Source: Dehalococcoidia bacterium (GTDB lineage: Bacteria > Chloroflexota > Dehalococcoidia > UBA2247). Taken from it: a DNA stretch of 6,554 bases. Position 1 is the first letter of the stretch. Each line of letters opens with the position of its first letter. This document shows, one piece after another, positions 1 to 5,599 of the stretch. The position numbers and the translations under genes were made by a program. Location of the stretch: positions 1 through 6,554 of the forward strand of contig JAGHDJ010000090.1 in NCBI GenBank assembly GCA_021159955.1, in the 5' to 3' direction. The notes below the pieces were generated by a model, which was given only the letters and a program-made list of their open reading frames with translations, ran no database searches and was not told the DNA's origin.

Positions 1-153
1 CTTTGCCCGCAGCTCTTCCACTTGAGCCAGAAGCTGACGGCGACGCTTATCAAACAAGAGTAATTCTTCAAGGATGGCAGTATCATCATTACGTCTAACG
101 AGTGCCTGACGCACTACGTCTGTATTATCGCGTATGAGTTTTATATCAAGCAT
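1..153 (-). CDS. serS: Seryl-tRNA synthetase, N-terminal fragment (runs off the left edge)
   Basis: Only the first 51 codons are in the window, starting at the ATG at 153-151. The peptide opens MLDIKLIRDNTDVVRQALVR and continues into a charged helical stretch ending LLAQVEELRAK. This is the usual opening of bacterial SerRS: a short first helix, then the long antiparallel coiled-coil arm that contacts the tRNA-Ser variable arm. The class II catalytic motifs would lie beyond the edge and cannot be checked. The enzyme charges tRNA-Ser with serine in the cytoplasm. Only 10 bases separate it from the lysS stop, and its GAGG ribosome binding site overlaps that stop, so it is almost certainly translated from the lysS transcript. 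The family call is strong although the gene is incomplete. Confidence 0.9.
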   Translation of the reverse strand, partial: MLDIKLIRDNTDVVRQALVRRNDDTAILEELLLFDKRRRQLLAQVEELRAK

Positions 154-161
154 AGGTTTTG

Positions 162-165
162 CCTC
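162..165 (-). promoter_or_regulatory. Ribosome binding site of serS overlapping the lysS stop codon
   Basis: On the minus strand GAGG sits 8 bases before the serS ATG. Its first two bases are the last two of the lysS TGA stop (166-164). This arrangement favours translational coupling of serS to lysS. Confidence 0.65.
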
Positions 166-1648
166 ATTCTTTGTTCTTTAACTGGGGAAATAGAATTACC
201 TCTCGTATAGACTGCTGGTTGGTAAACAGCATTACCATGCGATCTATACCAACACCCAATCCTCCCGTGGGCGGCATGCCATGTTCCAATGCCAGCAAAA
301 AATCTTCATCTGGCAGCTGTATTTCTTTATCACCCATCTCGCGTTCTGCCCGTTGCTGTTCAAATCGGTCTCTTTGTTCTACGGGGTCATTCAGTTCGGT
401 GAAAGCGTTAGCTATCTCCATGCCGCCGGCAAATGCTTCGAACCTTTCCACCAATTGCTCATCGCCAGGTTTTCGCTTGGCCAGAGGGGATAAAGCCACA
501 GGATAATCCAGAATAAAGGTAGGTTGTTTGAGGTGAGGTTCTACAAATTGAGACATCAGGGCATCAATTAGTTTCCCCCTCTGCTTGTTCTCATCAACCT
601 TGATATTCATTGAGAGCATCTTCTCGCGCAGCGATGATGTGTCAGGGTAGTCTTCGAAGTCGATGCCACTTGATTTCCGTATTGCATCTCTCAGAGTTAT
701 TCGCTGCCACGGTGGGGTGAAGTCCAGAATCTCATCACCAAAGTTCACCTTTGTTGTTCCCAGGAGTTCTATCGCTATGTATTCAATCATTTCCTCTACC
801 ATATTCATTACGTCCTGGTAGTCAGCATATGCTTCATAGCTTTCCAGTGTGGTAAATTCGGGGTTGTGCTTGATTGATAACCCCTCATTGCGAAAGATAC
901 GGCCAATCTCATAAACTTTATCAAAATTACCTATGACAAGTCTCTTCAGGTAAAGTTCGGTTGCAATGCGCAGATAAAGATTGCTGTCAAGAGAATGATG
1001 GTGAGTAACAAACGGCAGCGCCATTGCCCCACCAATATTGGGTTGTAATATGGGAGTTTCTACCTCAAGGAACCCGCGTTCATCCAAAAACTGGCGCATA
1101 AGGGTTATGATTTTGGCTCGCTTTATGAAAGTTTCTCTGGATTTTTTGTTGGAAATCAGGTCCAGATATCGCTGGCGATACCGCTTTTCTACATCAACCA
1201 GCCCATGCCACTTTTCAGGTAGCGGCTGTAGCGACTTGCAGAGTATGGTGAAGTCGGATATTCTCAACGTGGGCTCGCCGGTACGCGTTCGGAAAAGTCC
1301 GCCGATTGCTCCGATAATATCCCCCATATCAAGTTTCTTTAAGAGCTTATATCTTTCTTCCCCCAGCTCTTTGCGGTTGGCATACAGCTGTATTTTGTCC
1401 GTTCCATCTCTAATATCTATAAAGGTTGATTTTCCCATAGAACGGTGGGAAGTGATACGGCCTGCTATAGTTATATTTTGAATCTTATCTTCTTCTGTTT
1501 CGCTCTCCTGCTGCTCCAGTACTGCTATTGCCTGTTGGACTGTATGACTGCAGTGGTATTGCGAAGGATAAGGATCTATCCCTTGAGCACGGATATACTC
1601 CAGTTTTTCGCAACGCTGTTGATTTAACCGTTCTATTCTGGATGCCAT
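164..1648 (-). CDS. lysS: Lysyl-tRNA synthetase, class II
   Basis: This enzyme attaches lysine to tRNA-Lys in the cytoplasm. Counting from the ATG at 1648 it has 494 residues, the normal size for bacterial LysRS. An N-terminal OB-fold anticodon-binding domain spans about residues 58-140. The class II core follows: motif 1 near 186-201 (FLDERGFLEVETPILQ), motif 2 near 249-269 (GRIFRNEG, then HNPEFTTLE) and motif 3 near 463-474 (GLGVGIDRMVML). An in-frame ATG two codons upstream (1654) is possible, but it is only 3 bases from the AAGGA ribosome binding site (1662-1658), whereas the ATG at 1648 is 9 bases away, so I prefer 1648. The usual GGAxARPF motif reads GGAMALPF here, and the following THHN reads THHH. 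It has its own likely promoter at 1678-1706 and is followed closely by serS. Confidence 0.95.
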   Translation of the reverse strand: MASRIERLNQQRCEKLEYIRAQGIDPYPSQYHCSHTVQQAIAVLEQQESETEEDKIQNITIAGRITSHRSMGKSTFIDIRDGTDKIQLYANRKELGEERYKLLKKLDMGDIIGAIGGLFRTRTGEPTLRISDFTILCKSLQPLPEKWHGLVDVEKRYRQRYLDLISNKKSRETFIKRAKIITLMRQFLDERGFLEVETPILQPNIGGAMALPFVTHHHSLDSNLYLRIATELYLKRLVIGNFDKVYEIGRIFRNEGLSIKHNPEFTTLESYEAYADYQDVMNMVEEMIEYIAIELLGTTKVNFGDEILDFTPPWQRITLRDAIRKSSGIDFEDYPDTSSLREKMLSMNIKVDENKQRGKLIDALMSQFVEPHLKQPTFILDYPVALSPLAKRKPGDEQLVERFEAFAGGMEIANAFTELNDPVEQRDRFEQQRAEREMGDKEIQLPDEDFLLALEHGMPPTGGLGVGIDRMVMLFTNQQSIREVILFPQLKNKE

Positions 1649-1657
1649 TAACATTAT

Positions 1658-1662
1658 TCCTT
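1658..1662 (-). promoter_or_regulatory. Ribosome binding site that decides the lysS start
   Basis: The minus strand reads AAGGA here. It is 3 bases from the upstream ATG (1654), too close, and 9 bases from the second ATG (1648), which is acceptable. This favours a protein beginning MASRIERL. Confidence 0.55.
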
Positions 1663-1677
1663 AACTAAAACTAACTA

Positions 1678-1706
1678 ATTATAGATTATCTCAAGTTGGT
1701 GGTAAA
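1678..1706 (-). promoter_or_regulatory. Predicted sigma-70-type promoter for lysS-serS
   Basis: On the minus strand a perfect -10 hexamer TATAAT (1683-1678) lies 17 bases downstream of TTTACC (1706-1701), which matches four of six -35 consensus bases. It sits in the 66-72 base gap between recO and lysS. Initiation near 1671 would give a leader of only about 20 bases, too short for a T-box riboswitch. Confidence 0.55.
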
Positions 1707-1720
1707 GAGAGCGTTATTTC

Positions 1721-2482
1721 TTATCCCTGTTCCCTTAGTTTATCTATCCATTTTACTGACTCTACCCTTCGTTCCAGTAGATAGGTAATATATTTTTGCA
1801 TCAATAGCTCTAACTCCACAGATAACCTGGGGTTTATTCTTAATCTGGTAGCAGAGGAGCAGTCACTATTTTGCAGAAAGCGCATTGTCTTGAGGGCATT
1901 AAGGGATATGGGATAAACTGCAGATTCCTTGTGTTGGCAGTCCGGACAGAGCACCCCGCCGCCGCCGATACTGAAAAAGTTAGCAGTGGGATTAAGGCGT
2001 GAATCGCACTTTATACAACGTTCAAGTTGAGGACGATAGCCAATATGACTCAGCAGATGCAACTCGAAGTAATGACGAATAAGTCCTGCGTCTTCAGTTT
2101 GACATAATAATTTCAGAGCATCCAATAAGAGTTGAAACAGAGAAAGGTTCTCAACCTGTTCGGCAGTAAATCTGTCAGTGAGTTCTGAAGCATAAAGAGC
2201 ATGAGATGTGCGCCACAAACTGTCTCTCAAGGGCAGGAAACTGTGAATAGTTTGTCCCTGAGTGATAATATCCAGGTTCTTGCCGCGAGCCAGCATCAGC
2301 GTGCTATGTGTCAGGGTTTCAACATGACCCCTTAATTTGCTTTTAGGCCGTCGTATCCCTTTAGCCACTGCCCTTATCTTGCCGAGATAGGGTGTGTAAA
2401 GAGTGAGAATCTTATCTGCTTCGCCCAGCTTGATTCCTTTTAGAACAATGGCTTCTGTCTTGTAAACCCTCTGTGTGGTCAT
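1721..2482 (-). CDS. recO: DNA repair and recombination protein RecO
   Basis: RecO binds single-stranded DNA and SSB and, with RecR, loads RecA at gaps in the RecF(OR) pathway. The 253-residue protein is of typical length for the family. The N-terminal third (about 1-80, including the TEAIVLKGIKLGEADKILTL stretch) corresponds to the OB-fold. A helical region follows, then a four-cysteine zinc-binding site: C156 and C159 (CIKC) with C179 and C182 (CPDC). The glycine-rich FFSIGGGGVLC segment between the pairs is also typical. The ATG at 2482 has no convincing Shine-Dalgarno sequence, and a candidate promoter lies so close that the message could be leaderless. It is followed by lysS after about 70 bases. 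Its partner gene recR lies just beyond the upstream repeat-rich gap. Confidence 0.93.
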   Translation of the reverse strand: MTTQRVYKTEAIVLKGIKLGEADKILTLYTPYLGKIRAVAKGIRRPKSKLRGHVETLTHSTLMLARGKNLDIITQGQTIHSFLPLRDSLWRTSHALYASELTDRFTAEQVENLSLFQLLLDALKLLCQTEDAGLIRHYFELHLLSHIGYRPQLERCIKCDSRLNPTANFFSIGGGGVLCPDCQHKESAVYPISLNALKTMRFLQNSDCSSATRLRINPRLSVELELLMQKYITYLLERRVESVKWIDKLREQG

Positions 2483-2491
2483 CTCATAGAA

Positions 2492-2521
2492 ATGCTAACA
2501 CACCAGAGGTTTAATTGTCAG
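2492..2521 (-). promoter_or_regulatory. Weak candidate promoter for recO
   Basis: The minus strand has CTGACA (2521-2516, five of six -35 bases), an 18-base spacer, and TAGCAT (2497-2492, four of six -10 bases). Initiation would fall within a few bases of the recO ATG at 2482. That fits the lack of a ribosome binding site but remains speculative. Confidence 0.28.
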
Positions 2522-2548
2522 GTTTTCCGCCACTGTCATTGTGTTCCA

Positions 2549-2601
2549 ATTTTGTTCTCCCTCCCCTGGCGGGAGGGAGTTAGAGGGAGGGAGAGCAAAA
2601 T
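2549..2601. repeat. 53-bp inverted-repeat element (copy A)
   Basis: The ends are near-perfect inverted repeats: ATTTTGTTCTCCCTCCC (2549-2565) matches the reverse complement of 2585-2601 at 16 of 17 positions. A second, internal arm GGGAGGGAG (2571-2579) can pair with the left arm instead, giving alternative hairpins. Such a small palindromic unit resembles a REP or tiny MITE-like element. It has no coding capacity, and I could not establish a target-site duplication. Confidence 0.7.
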
Positions 2602-2640
2602 GCAGCGCCAACCTTCATCTCTTTTACTCTTCCCCATCTA

Positions 2641-2697
2641 CCATTGCGGTGAGTCGAAGCACTGAGTGCAGCGAAGTGGGACAGTGAGACAATCTCC
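2641..2697. repeat. Probable decayed relative of the 35-bp repeat
   Basis: This segment carries the same kinds of words as the two clear copies downstream (CATTGCG, CGAAG, AGCGAAG, ending CAATCTC) but in altered spacing. It also contains a small perfect hairpin GCACT-G-AGTGC at 2659-2669. The relationship is by eye only. Confidence 0.35.
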
Positions 2698-2706
2698 CTT
2701 CCCTTA

Positions 2707-2741
2707 TGTCTTTGCGAGAAGCCTAGCAACGAAGCAATCGC
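2707..2741. repeat. 35-bp dispersed repeat, copy 1
   Basis: The unit begins TGTCTTTGCGAGAAGC and ends ACGAAGCAATCGC. It matches the copy at 2751-2785 at 32 of 35 positions. The wording (TTGCGAGGAGC, then ACGAAGCAATCTC) resembles a widespread bacterial intergenic repeat known to me from several phyla; that identification is from memory. Confidence 0.7.
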
Positions 2742-2750
2742 CATTCACAC

Positions 2751-2785
2751 TGTCTTTGCGAGGAGCATAGCAACGAAGCAATCTC
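2751..2785. repeat. 35-bp dispersed repeat, copy 2
   Basis: This is a direct repeat of 2707-2741 with a 44-base period, differing at three positions. It ends CAATCTC, the more usual form of the family end. Two copies with a 9-base spacer are too few and too imperfect for a CRISPR array. Confidence 0.7.
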
Positions 2786-2819
2786 GGTGGTGTGGGGTAG
2801 GGCGCAGCAACCTCATTCC

Positions 2820-2839
2820 ACATATCCCCTTTCCCTTGA
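2820..2839. repeat. Decayed direct copy of the left arm of the GA-rich hairpin
   Basis: These 20 bases match 2852-2871 at 18 positions, offset by 32 bases. The right arm is missing, so this looks like a partial or eroded copy of the element that follows. Confidence 0.5.
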
Positions 2840-2851
2840 CCTTCTCCACAA

Positions 2852-2895
2852 ACACATCCCCTCTCCCTTGAGGGAGAGGGGCAGGGTGAGGATGA
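2852..2895. repeat. GA-rich palindromic repeat with a perfect hairpin
   Basis: CCCCTCTCCC (2858-2867) and GGGAGAGGGG (2872-2881) form a perfect 10-bp stem around TTGA. It continues CAGGGTGAGGATGA, wording typical of a common bacterial intergenic repeat. There is no T-run on either side, so it is unlikely to be a classical terminator, although it could stabilise the 3' end of a recR transcript. Confidence 0.65.
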
Positions 2896-2902
2896 CATAA
2901 TA

Positions 2903-2942
2903 TTCTCTCCCCTGGCAGGAGGGATTTAGAGGGAGTGGGAGA
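2903..2942. repeat. Diverged copy B of the inverted-repeat element
   Basis: It shares the order TTCTC, TCCCCTGGC, GGAGGGA, TTTAGAGGGAG and GGGAGA with copy A at 2549-2601, in the same orientation and with a few substitutions and small gaps. The AT ends seen in copy A are not preserved. The two copies flank the other repeats. Confidence 0.6.
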
Positions 2943-3008
2943 CGTCAAGTCCACTAACTATATGATAAATTGTTAAATGCAATAGCAAACGCGGATAGAA
3001 GAATTCTC

Positions 3009-3034
3009 CTACTGTAAGCATTCACTTACTGCAG
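3009..3034 (+). terminator. Weak hairpin with T-run, read on the plus strand
   Basis: Positions 3009-3018 and 3025-3034 form a 10-bp stem with one mismatch and one G:T pair around a 6-base loop. On the plus strand it is followed by TTTTT (3035-3039). On the minus strand it directly follows the recR stop but lacks a T-run. As a terminator it would stop antisense transcription entering recR; as a recR 3' hairpin it is weak. Confidence 0.3.
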
Positions 3035-3037
3035 TTT

Positions 3038-3658
3038 TTAGGATTTATCGATTTCTTGCCTACCCTCAAACGCTCGGCTCAAAGTGACATCATCGGCATA
3101 TTCCAGTTCACTGCCAAACGGTAACCCTCTGGCAAGACGTGTGGTCAGAATTCCCTGCGGAGTGATAAGCTTCTGGAGATACATCGCTGTTGCTTCTCCT
3201 TCCAGATTGGGGTTAGTGGCAAGGATTACCTCTTTAACAGAATCGTCCTTCAATCGTGTTAGCAGCTCTTTTATCTTCAATTCTTCAGGACCAATACCGT
3301 CCATGGGCGAGATTACGCCATGAAGCACATGATATAGCCCTGTGTATTCTCCCGTGCGTTCCAGTGCCATTATATCCAGTGGATTTTCAACGACACATAT
3401 CTTACTGTGGTCTCGTTTATCATTATTACATATAGCACAGGGGTCAGTCTCGGATATATTCTGGCAGATGGAGCAGTAGATGAGTTTTTCCTTTACTGCC
3501 AGTATGGCTTCACAGAGTGCTTTAGCTTCTTCTGACGGCATTCGCACTAAAAAGTAAGTGAGTCGTTGCGCGCTCTTAGGACCAATACCTGGGAGTTTGT
3601 GAAATTCCTCAATTAAGCGAGCAATCGGCTCGGCTACAGAAGCAGTCCTGTTATTCAA
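3038..3658 (-). CDS. recR: Recombination mediator protein RecR
   Basis: RecR forms a ring around DNA and works with RecO (and RecF) to load RecA at single-strand gaps. The 206-residue protein shows the full domain order. A helix-hairpin-helix lies at about 22-33 (LPGIGPKSAQRL). A zinc finger has C62, C65, C74 and C77. A Toprim domain runs from ICVVENPLDIMALER (about 87-101) through ATNPNLEGEATAMYL (147-161). The conserved C-terminal RLARGLPFGSELEYADD segment follows from 174. The start is TTG at 3658, preceded by AGGGG at 3670-3666 with a 7-base spacing. There is no better start before the helix-hairpin-helix, and the N-terminus is a few residues longer than in common homologues. It lies 47 bases after ybaB, as the last gene of the ybeY-dnaX-ybaB-recR unit. 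Confidence 0.96.
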   Translation of the reverse strand: MNNRTASVAEPIARLIEEFHKLPGIGPKSAQRLTYFLVRMPSEEAKALCEAILAVKEKLIYCSICQNISETDPCAICNNDKRDHSKICVVENPLDIMALERTGEYTGLYHVLHGVISPMDGIGPEELKIKELLTRLKDDSVKEVILATNPNLEGEATAMYLQKLITPQGILTTRLARGLPFGSELEYADDVTLSRAFEGRQEIDKS

Positions 3659-3665
3659 AACGTAA

Positions 3666-3670
3666 CCCCT
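3666..3670 (-). promoter_or_regulatory. Ribosome binding site supporting the TTG start of recR
   Basis: The minus strand reads AGGGG, 7 bases before the TTG at 3658. This strong site justifies the non-ATG start. Confidence 0.6.
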
Positions 3671-3705
3671 ATTATAAAATTCAAATATCTTGTTAGTGTG
3701 ATTTC

Positions 3706-4014
3706 CTATGTTAGTCCTGGTATATTAAGTCCGCCGGTCAATGACCCTAGTCGTTGTTGTGCCATATCCTGAGTTTTATTAAATGCCTCATTTATTGCTG
3801 CCAGAATCAGATCTTCTAATAATTCTATGTCATCGGGATCAACTGCATCGGGGGAAATTTTAATTGATAGTACCTGCTGCTTTCCGTTCATAGTAACAGT
3901 AACGGCACCGCCGCCGGAACTTGCTTCTATCGTAGCATCGGCTAGTTCATTCTGAGCTTTCATTAACTTCGCCTGTAATTGCTGTGCCTGACGTAACATA
4001 GCTTTATTGTTCAT
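3706..4014 (-). CDS. ybaB: YbaB/EbfC family DNA-binding protein
   Basis: This is a 102-residue protein of the YbaB/EbfC family, small dimeric nucleoid-associated proteins that bind DNA with little sequence specificity. The N-terminal helix is glutamine-rich (about 5-30, LRQAQQLQAKLMKAQNELA). The central beta region carries the family GGGAVTVTMNGKQQVLSIKI wording (34-53), followed by DPDDIELLEDLILAAINEA (59-77) and a glycine-rich tail. Its ATG lies inside the end of dnaX (11-base overlap), with GGAG shortly upstream inside dnaX, so translation is probably coupled. Placement between dnaX and recR is one of the most conserved bacterial gene orders. Its precise function is not fixed by sequence. 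Confidence 0.95.
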   Translation of the reverse strand: MNNKAMLRQAQQLQAKLMKAQNELADATIEASSGGGAVTVTMNGKQQVLSIKISPDAVDPDDIELLEDLILAAINEAFNKTQDMAQQRLGSLTGGLNIPGLT

Positions 4015-5599
4015 TTTCTCTCTCCATACTAATGATTTCAGCGCCCATCTCGACAGCTGCTTTCACTAAATAGTCCTTGGGCTTTTCTTTCTTGTTATCC
4101 TTTTTTTTAAGAATGCAGCGTATGTGGTGTGGTTGTCCTAAAAAATCACTGATTATTTCTTCAGCCACTTTTTTATTACTGGTCTCCTCCATCTTTTCTT
4201 TAAGTCGAGGATAAGAAAACTCCAGCACCACAGTATTGTCTTCAATTGCCACTGGCACACAGGAGTGTTTCATAAGAGTAATGCTAGCTCCCTTCTTAAC
4301 ATCATGAGGTAAGTTATCCAGCATCCGCTTCCATTTTACCTGTAATTCTCCGGGCGCAGTGCCGCCAGCGGGAGGCTTTGATTCTGCGGCTGCCTCTATA
4401 TCTTCGGGGGGCAACTGCTTAGTTTTCCTTGTCTTCGTTTTTGTCGGTGCAGGTTCGACAGAGGGTGGCTTCTGATGCCCTTTGTCTATCGTTTCTGGAA
4501 TTGATGCTTTTACCTCTTTTATCTCTGGTTGAGAACATTCAATCAGAGCCAGCTCCATCGGCAGGGAATAATAATTTTCGAAGGATATTTCAGCCCGCCC
4601 AAACAGCTTGATGGCTTTAATAATATTATTTACAGATGCTTGCTTTGCGAGTTTCTTTACTTCACTTATCTCTTCTTTCGACAGCCCAACCTCTCCTTTT
4701 AGTCCTGCCTTTACCATCAATATATCTCTCAGGTAATGAACAAGCTCCCGGTTGAACTGATTCAGGTCAAGCGCGTCGTCAACAATGCTGTTCAGAGTTG
4801 TTAGCCCTGCGGAGACATTCTGGGTGATAATCTGTTGTGCTAACTTTTTGACTCTGATGTCGTCGCTTAATCCCAGCATACTTCGTGTTTGTTCTATGGT
4901 AATATTGGAACCATAGTAAGCAGAAAGCTGCTCCAGAAGATTTTCGGCGTCGCGCAGACTACCAGTAGCACTTCTGGTAATGAGGCTCAATGCTTCGGGC
5001 TCTATCTTGATGCCTTCTTTGCCGCAGATGTATTCTAACCTTGCTATAGCTGCCGCCTGTGATATTCGCCGAAAATCGAAACGCTGGCATCTTGACAGGA
5101 TGGTGGGCAATACCTTGTGAGCTTCTGTCGTGGCAAGTATGAACATAACATATGGAGGGGGCTCTTCCAGTGTCTTAAGCAAAGCATTGAACCCCTCTTT
5201 GCTGACCATGTGAACTTCATCTATAATATAGACTTTGTACCGAGCCTTGTTAGGGGCAAATCTGACCTTCTCTCTAAGATCCCTGATATCATCTACGCCA
5301 CCGGTGCTGGCAGCATCTATCTCTATTACATCTAGCGCCCTGCCTGCAGTTATATCCATGCACATATCGCATTTGTTGCATGGTTCTCCCTTACCCTTAT
5401 TATTCAGACAATTTACCGCTTTTGCTAATATGCGTCCCGTGCTGGTCTTCCCCGTCCCTCTCGGTCCGCAAAACAGGTAAGCGTGAGCTACTTGTCCGCT
5501 ACGCAAGGCATTTCGCAGAGTCTGAATTACCTGTTCTTGCCCCACAACTTCTGCCAGAGTTTGCGGTCGCCACTTGCGATAGAATACCGTTGAACTCAT
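4004..5599 (-). CDS. dnaX: DNA polymerase III subunit gamma/tau
   Basis: DnaX is the ATPase of the clamp loader, which opens and places the sliding clamp and, as tau, ties polymerase to helicase. The 531-residue protein has Walker A GPRGTGKT (45-52), zinc ligands C64, C74, C77 and C80, and Walker B DEVH (127-130). Sensor 1 lies in ATTEAHK (156-162), the SRC arginine finger is R170, and sensor 2 lies in GSLRDAEN (213-220). Domain III runs to about 355. A Pro/Lys-rich linker covers about 360-415 and a C-terminal domain follows. The length is near that of single-form DnaX proteins and between E. coli gamma (431) and tau (643). The ATG overlaps the ybeY stop (ATGA) with GAGG 7 bases upstream. Two in-frame slippery heptamers lie at codons 485-487 and 498-500. 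Confidence 0.97.
   Translation of the reverse strand: MSSTVFYRKWRPQTLAEVVGQEQVIQTLRNALRSGQVAHAYLFCGPRGTGKTSTGRILAKAVNCLNNKGKGEPCNKCDMCMDITAGRALDVIEIDAASTGGVDDIRDLREKVRFAPNKARYKVYIIDEVHMVSKEGFNALLKTLEEPPPYVMFILATTEAHKVLPTILSRCQRFDFRRISQAAAIARLEYICGKEGIKIEPEALSLITRSATGSLRDAENLLEQLSAYYGSNITIEQTRSMLGLSDDIRVKKLAQQIITQNVSAGLTTLNSIVDDALDLNQFNRELVHYLRDILMVKAGLKGEVGLSKEEISEVKKLAKQASVNNIIKAIKLFGRAEISFENYYSLPMELALIECSQPEIKEVKASIPETIDKGHQKPPSVEPAPTKTKTRKTKQLPPEDIEAAAESKPPAGGTAPGELQVKWKRMLDNLPHDVKKGASITLMKHSCVPVAIEDNTVVLEFSYPRLKEKMEETSNKKVAEEIISDFLGQPHHIRCILKKKDNKKEKPKDYLVKAAVEMGAEIISMERENEQ
4095..4108 (-). promoter_or_regulatory. Candidate -1 frameshift or slippage site in dnaX (A8 tract)
   Basis: Codons 498-500 read AAA AAA AAG within a run of eight A. 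The heptamer A AAA AAG (4106-4100) is in the zero frame, the same heptamer and phase used in E. coli dnaX. A -1 shift would add one Gly (GGA) and stop at TAA (4097-4095), giving a 501-residue product that lacks the last 31 residues. I see no Shine-Dalgarno-like stimulator about 10 bases upstream and no strong hairpin downstream. Confidence 0.35.
4139..4145 (-). promoter_or_regulatory. Second candidate -1 slippery heptamer in dnaX (T TTT TTA)
   Basis: Codons 485-487 read GAT TTT TTA, placing T TTT TTA in the zero frame. A -1 shift would replace the rest with about a dozen different residues and stop at the TAA just before the A8 tract, giving about 497 residues. It may be coincidental. Confidence 0.22.

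Larger units (their letters stand above)
2483..3037. other. Repeat-rich intergenic region between recR and recO
   Basis: This 555-base stretch has no credible gene. Two overlapping minus-strand reading frames of 64 and 69 codons consist of translated repeat DNA. It holds at least three kinds of short repeat, listed separately: purine/pyrimidine-skewed inverted repeats at 2549-2601 and 2903-2942, a 35-bp unit in two copies 44 bases apart at 2707-2785, and a GA-rich hairpin at 2858-2881 with a decayed direct copy before it. The segment 2943-3008 is AT-rich and I see nothing in it. Confidence 0.8.

Noticed and set aside
159..506. 115-codon plus-strand open frame opposite the lysS 3' end
   Set aside because: Antisense shadow of lysS; Ser-rich translation with no domain.
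1655..1720. T-box or other riboswitch upstream of lysS
   Set aside because: The gap is only about 70 bases, with a promoter inside it; the leader of about 20 bases cannot hold such a structure.
2707..2785. Possible CRISPR array
   Set aside because: Only two imperfect repeats with a 9-base spacer, and no cas genes; a dispersed intergenic repeat explains it better.
2704..2954. Two overlapping minus-strand open frames (64 and 69 codons) in the intergenic gap
   Set aside because: They translate the repeats themselves, are rich in Pro, Ser and Arg from skewed DNA, lack ribosome binding sites and resemble no family.
3671..3676. TATAAT on the minus strand just before recR as an internal promoter
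   Set aside because: No -35 at 16-18 bases, and initiation would begin at or inside the recR ribosome binding site.
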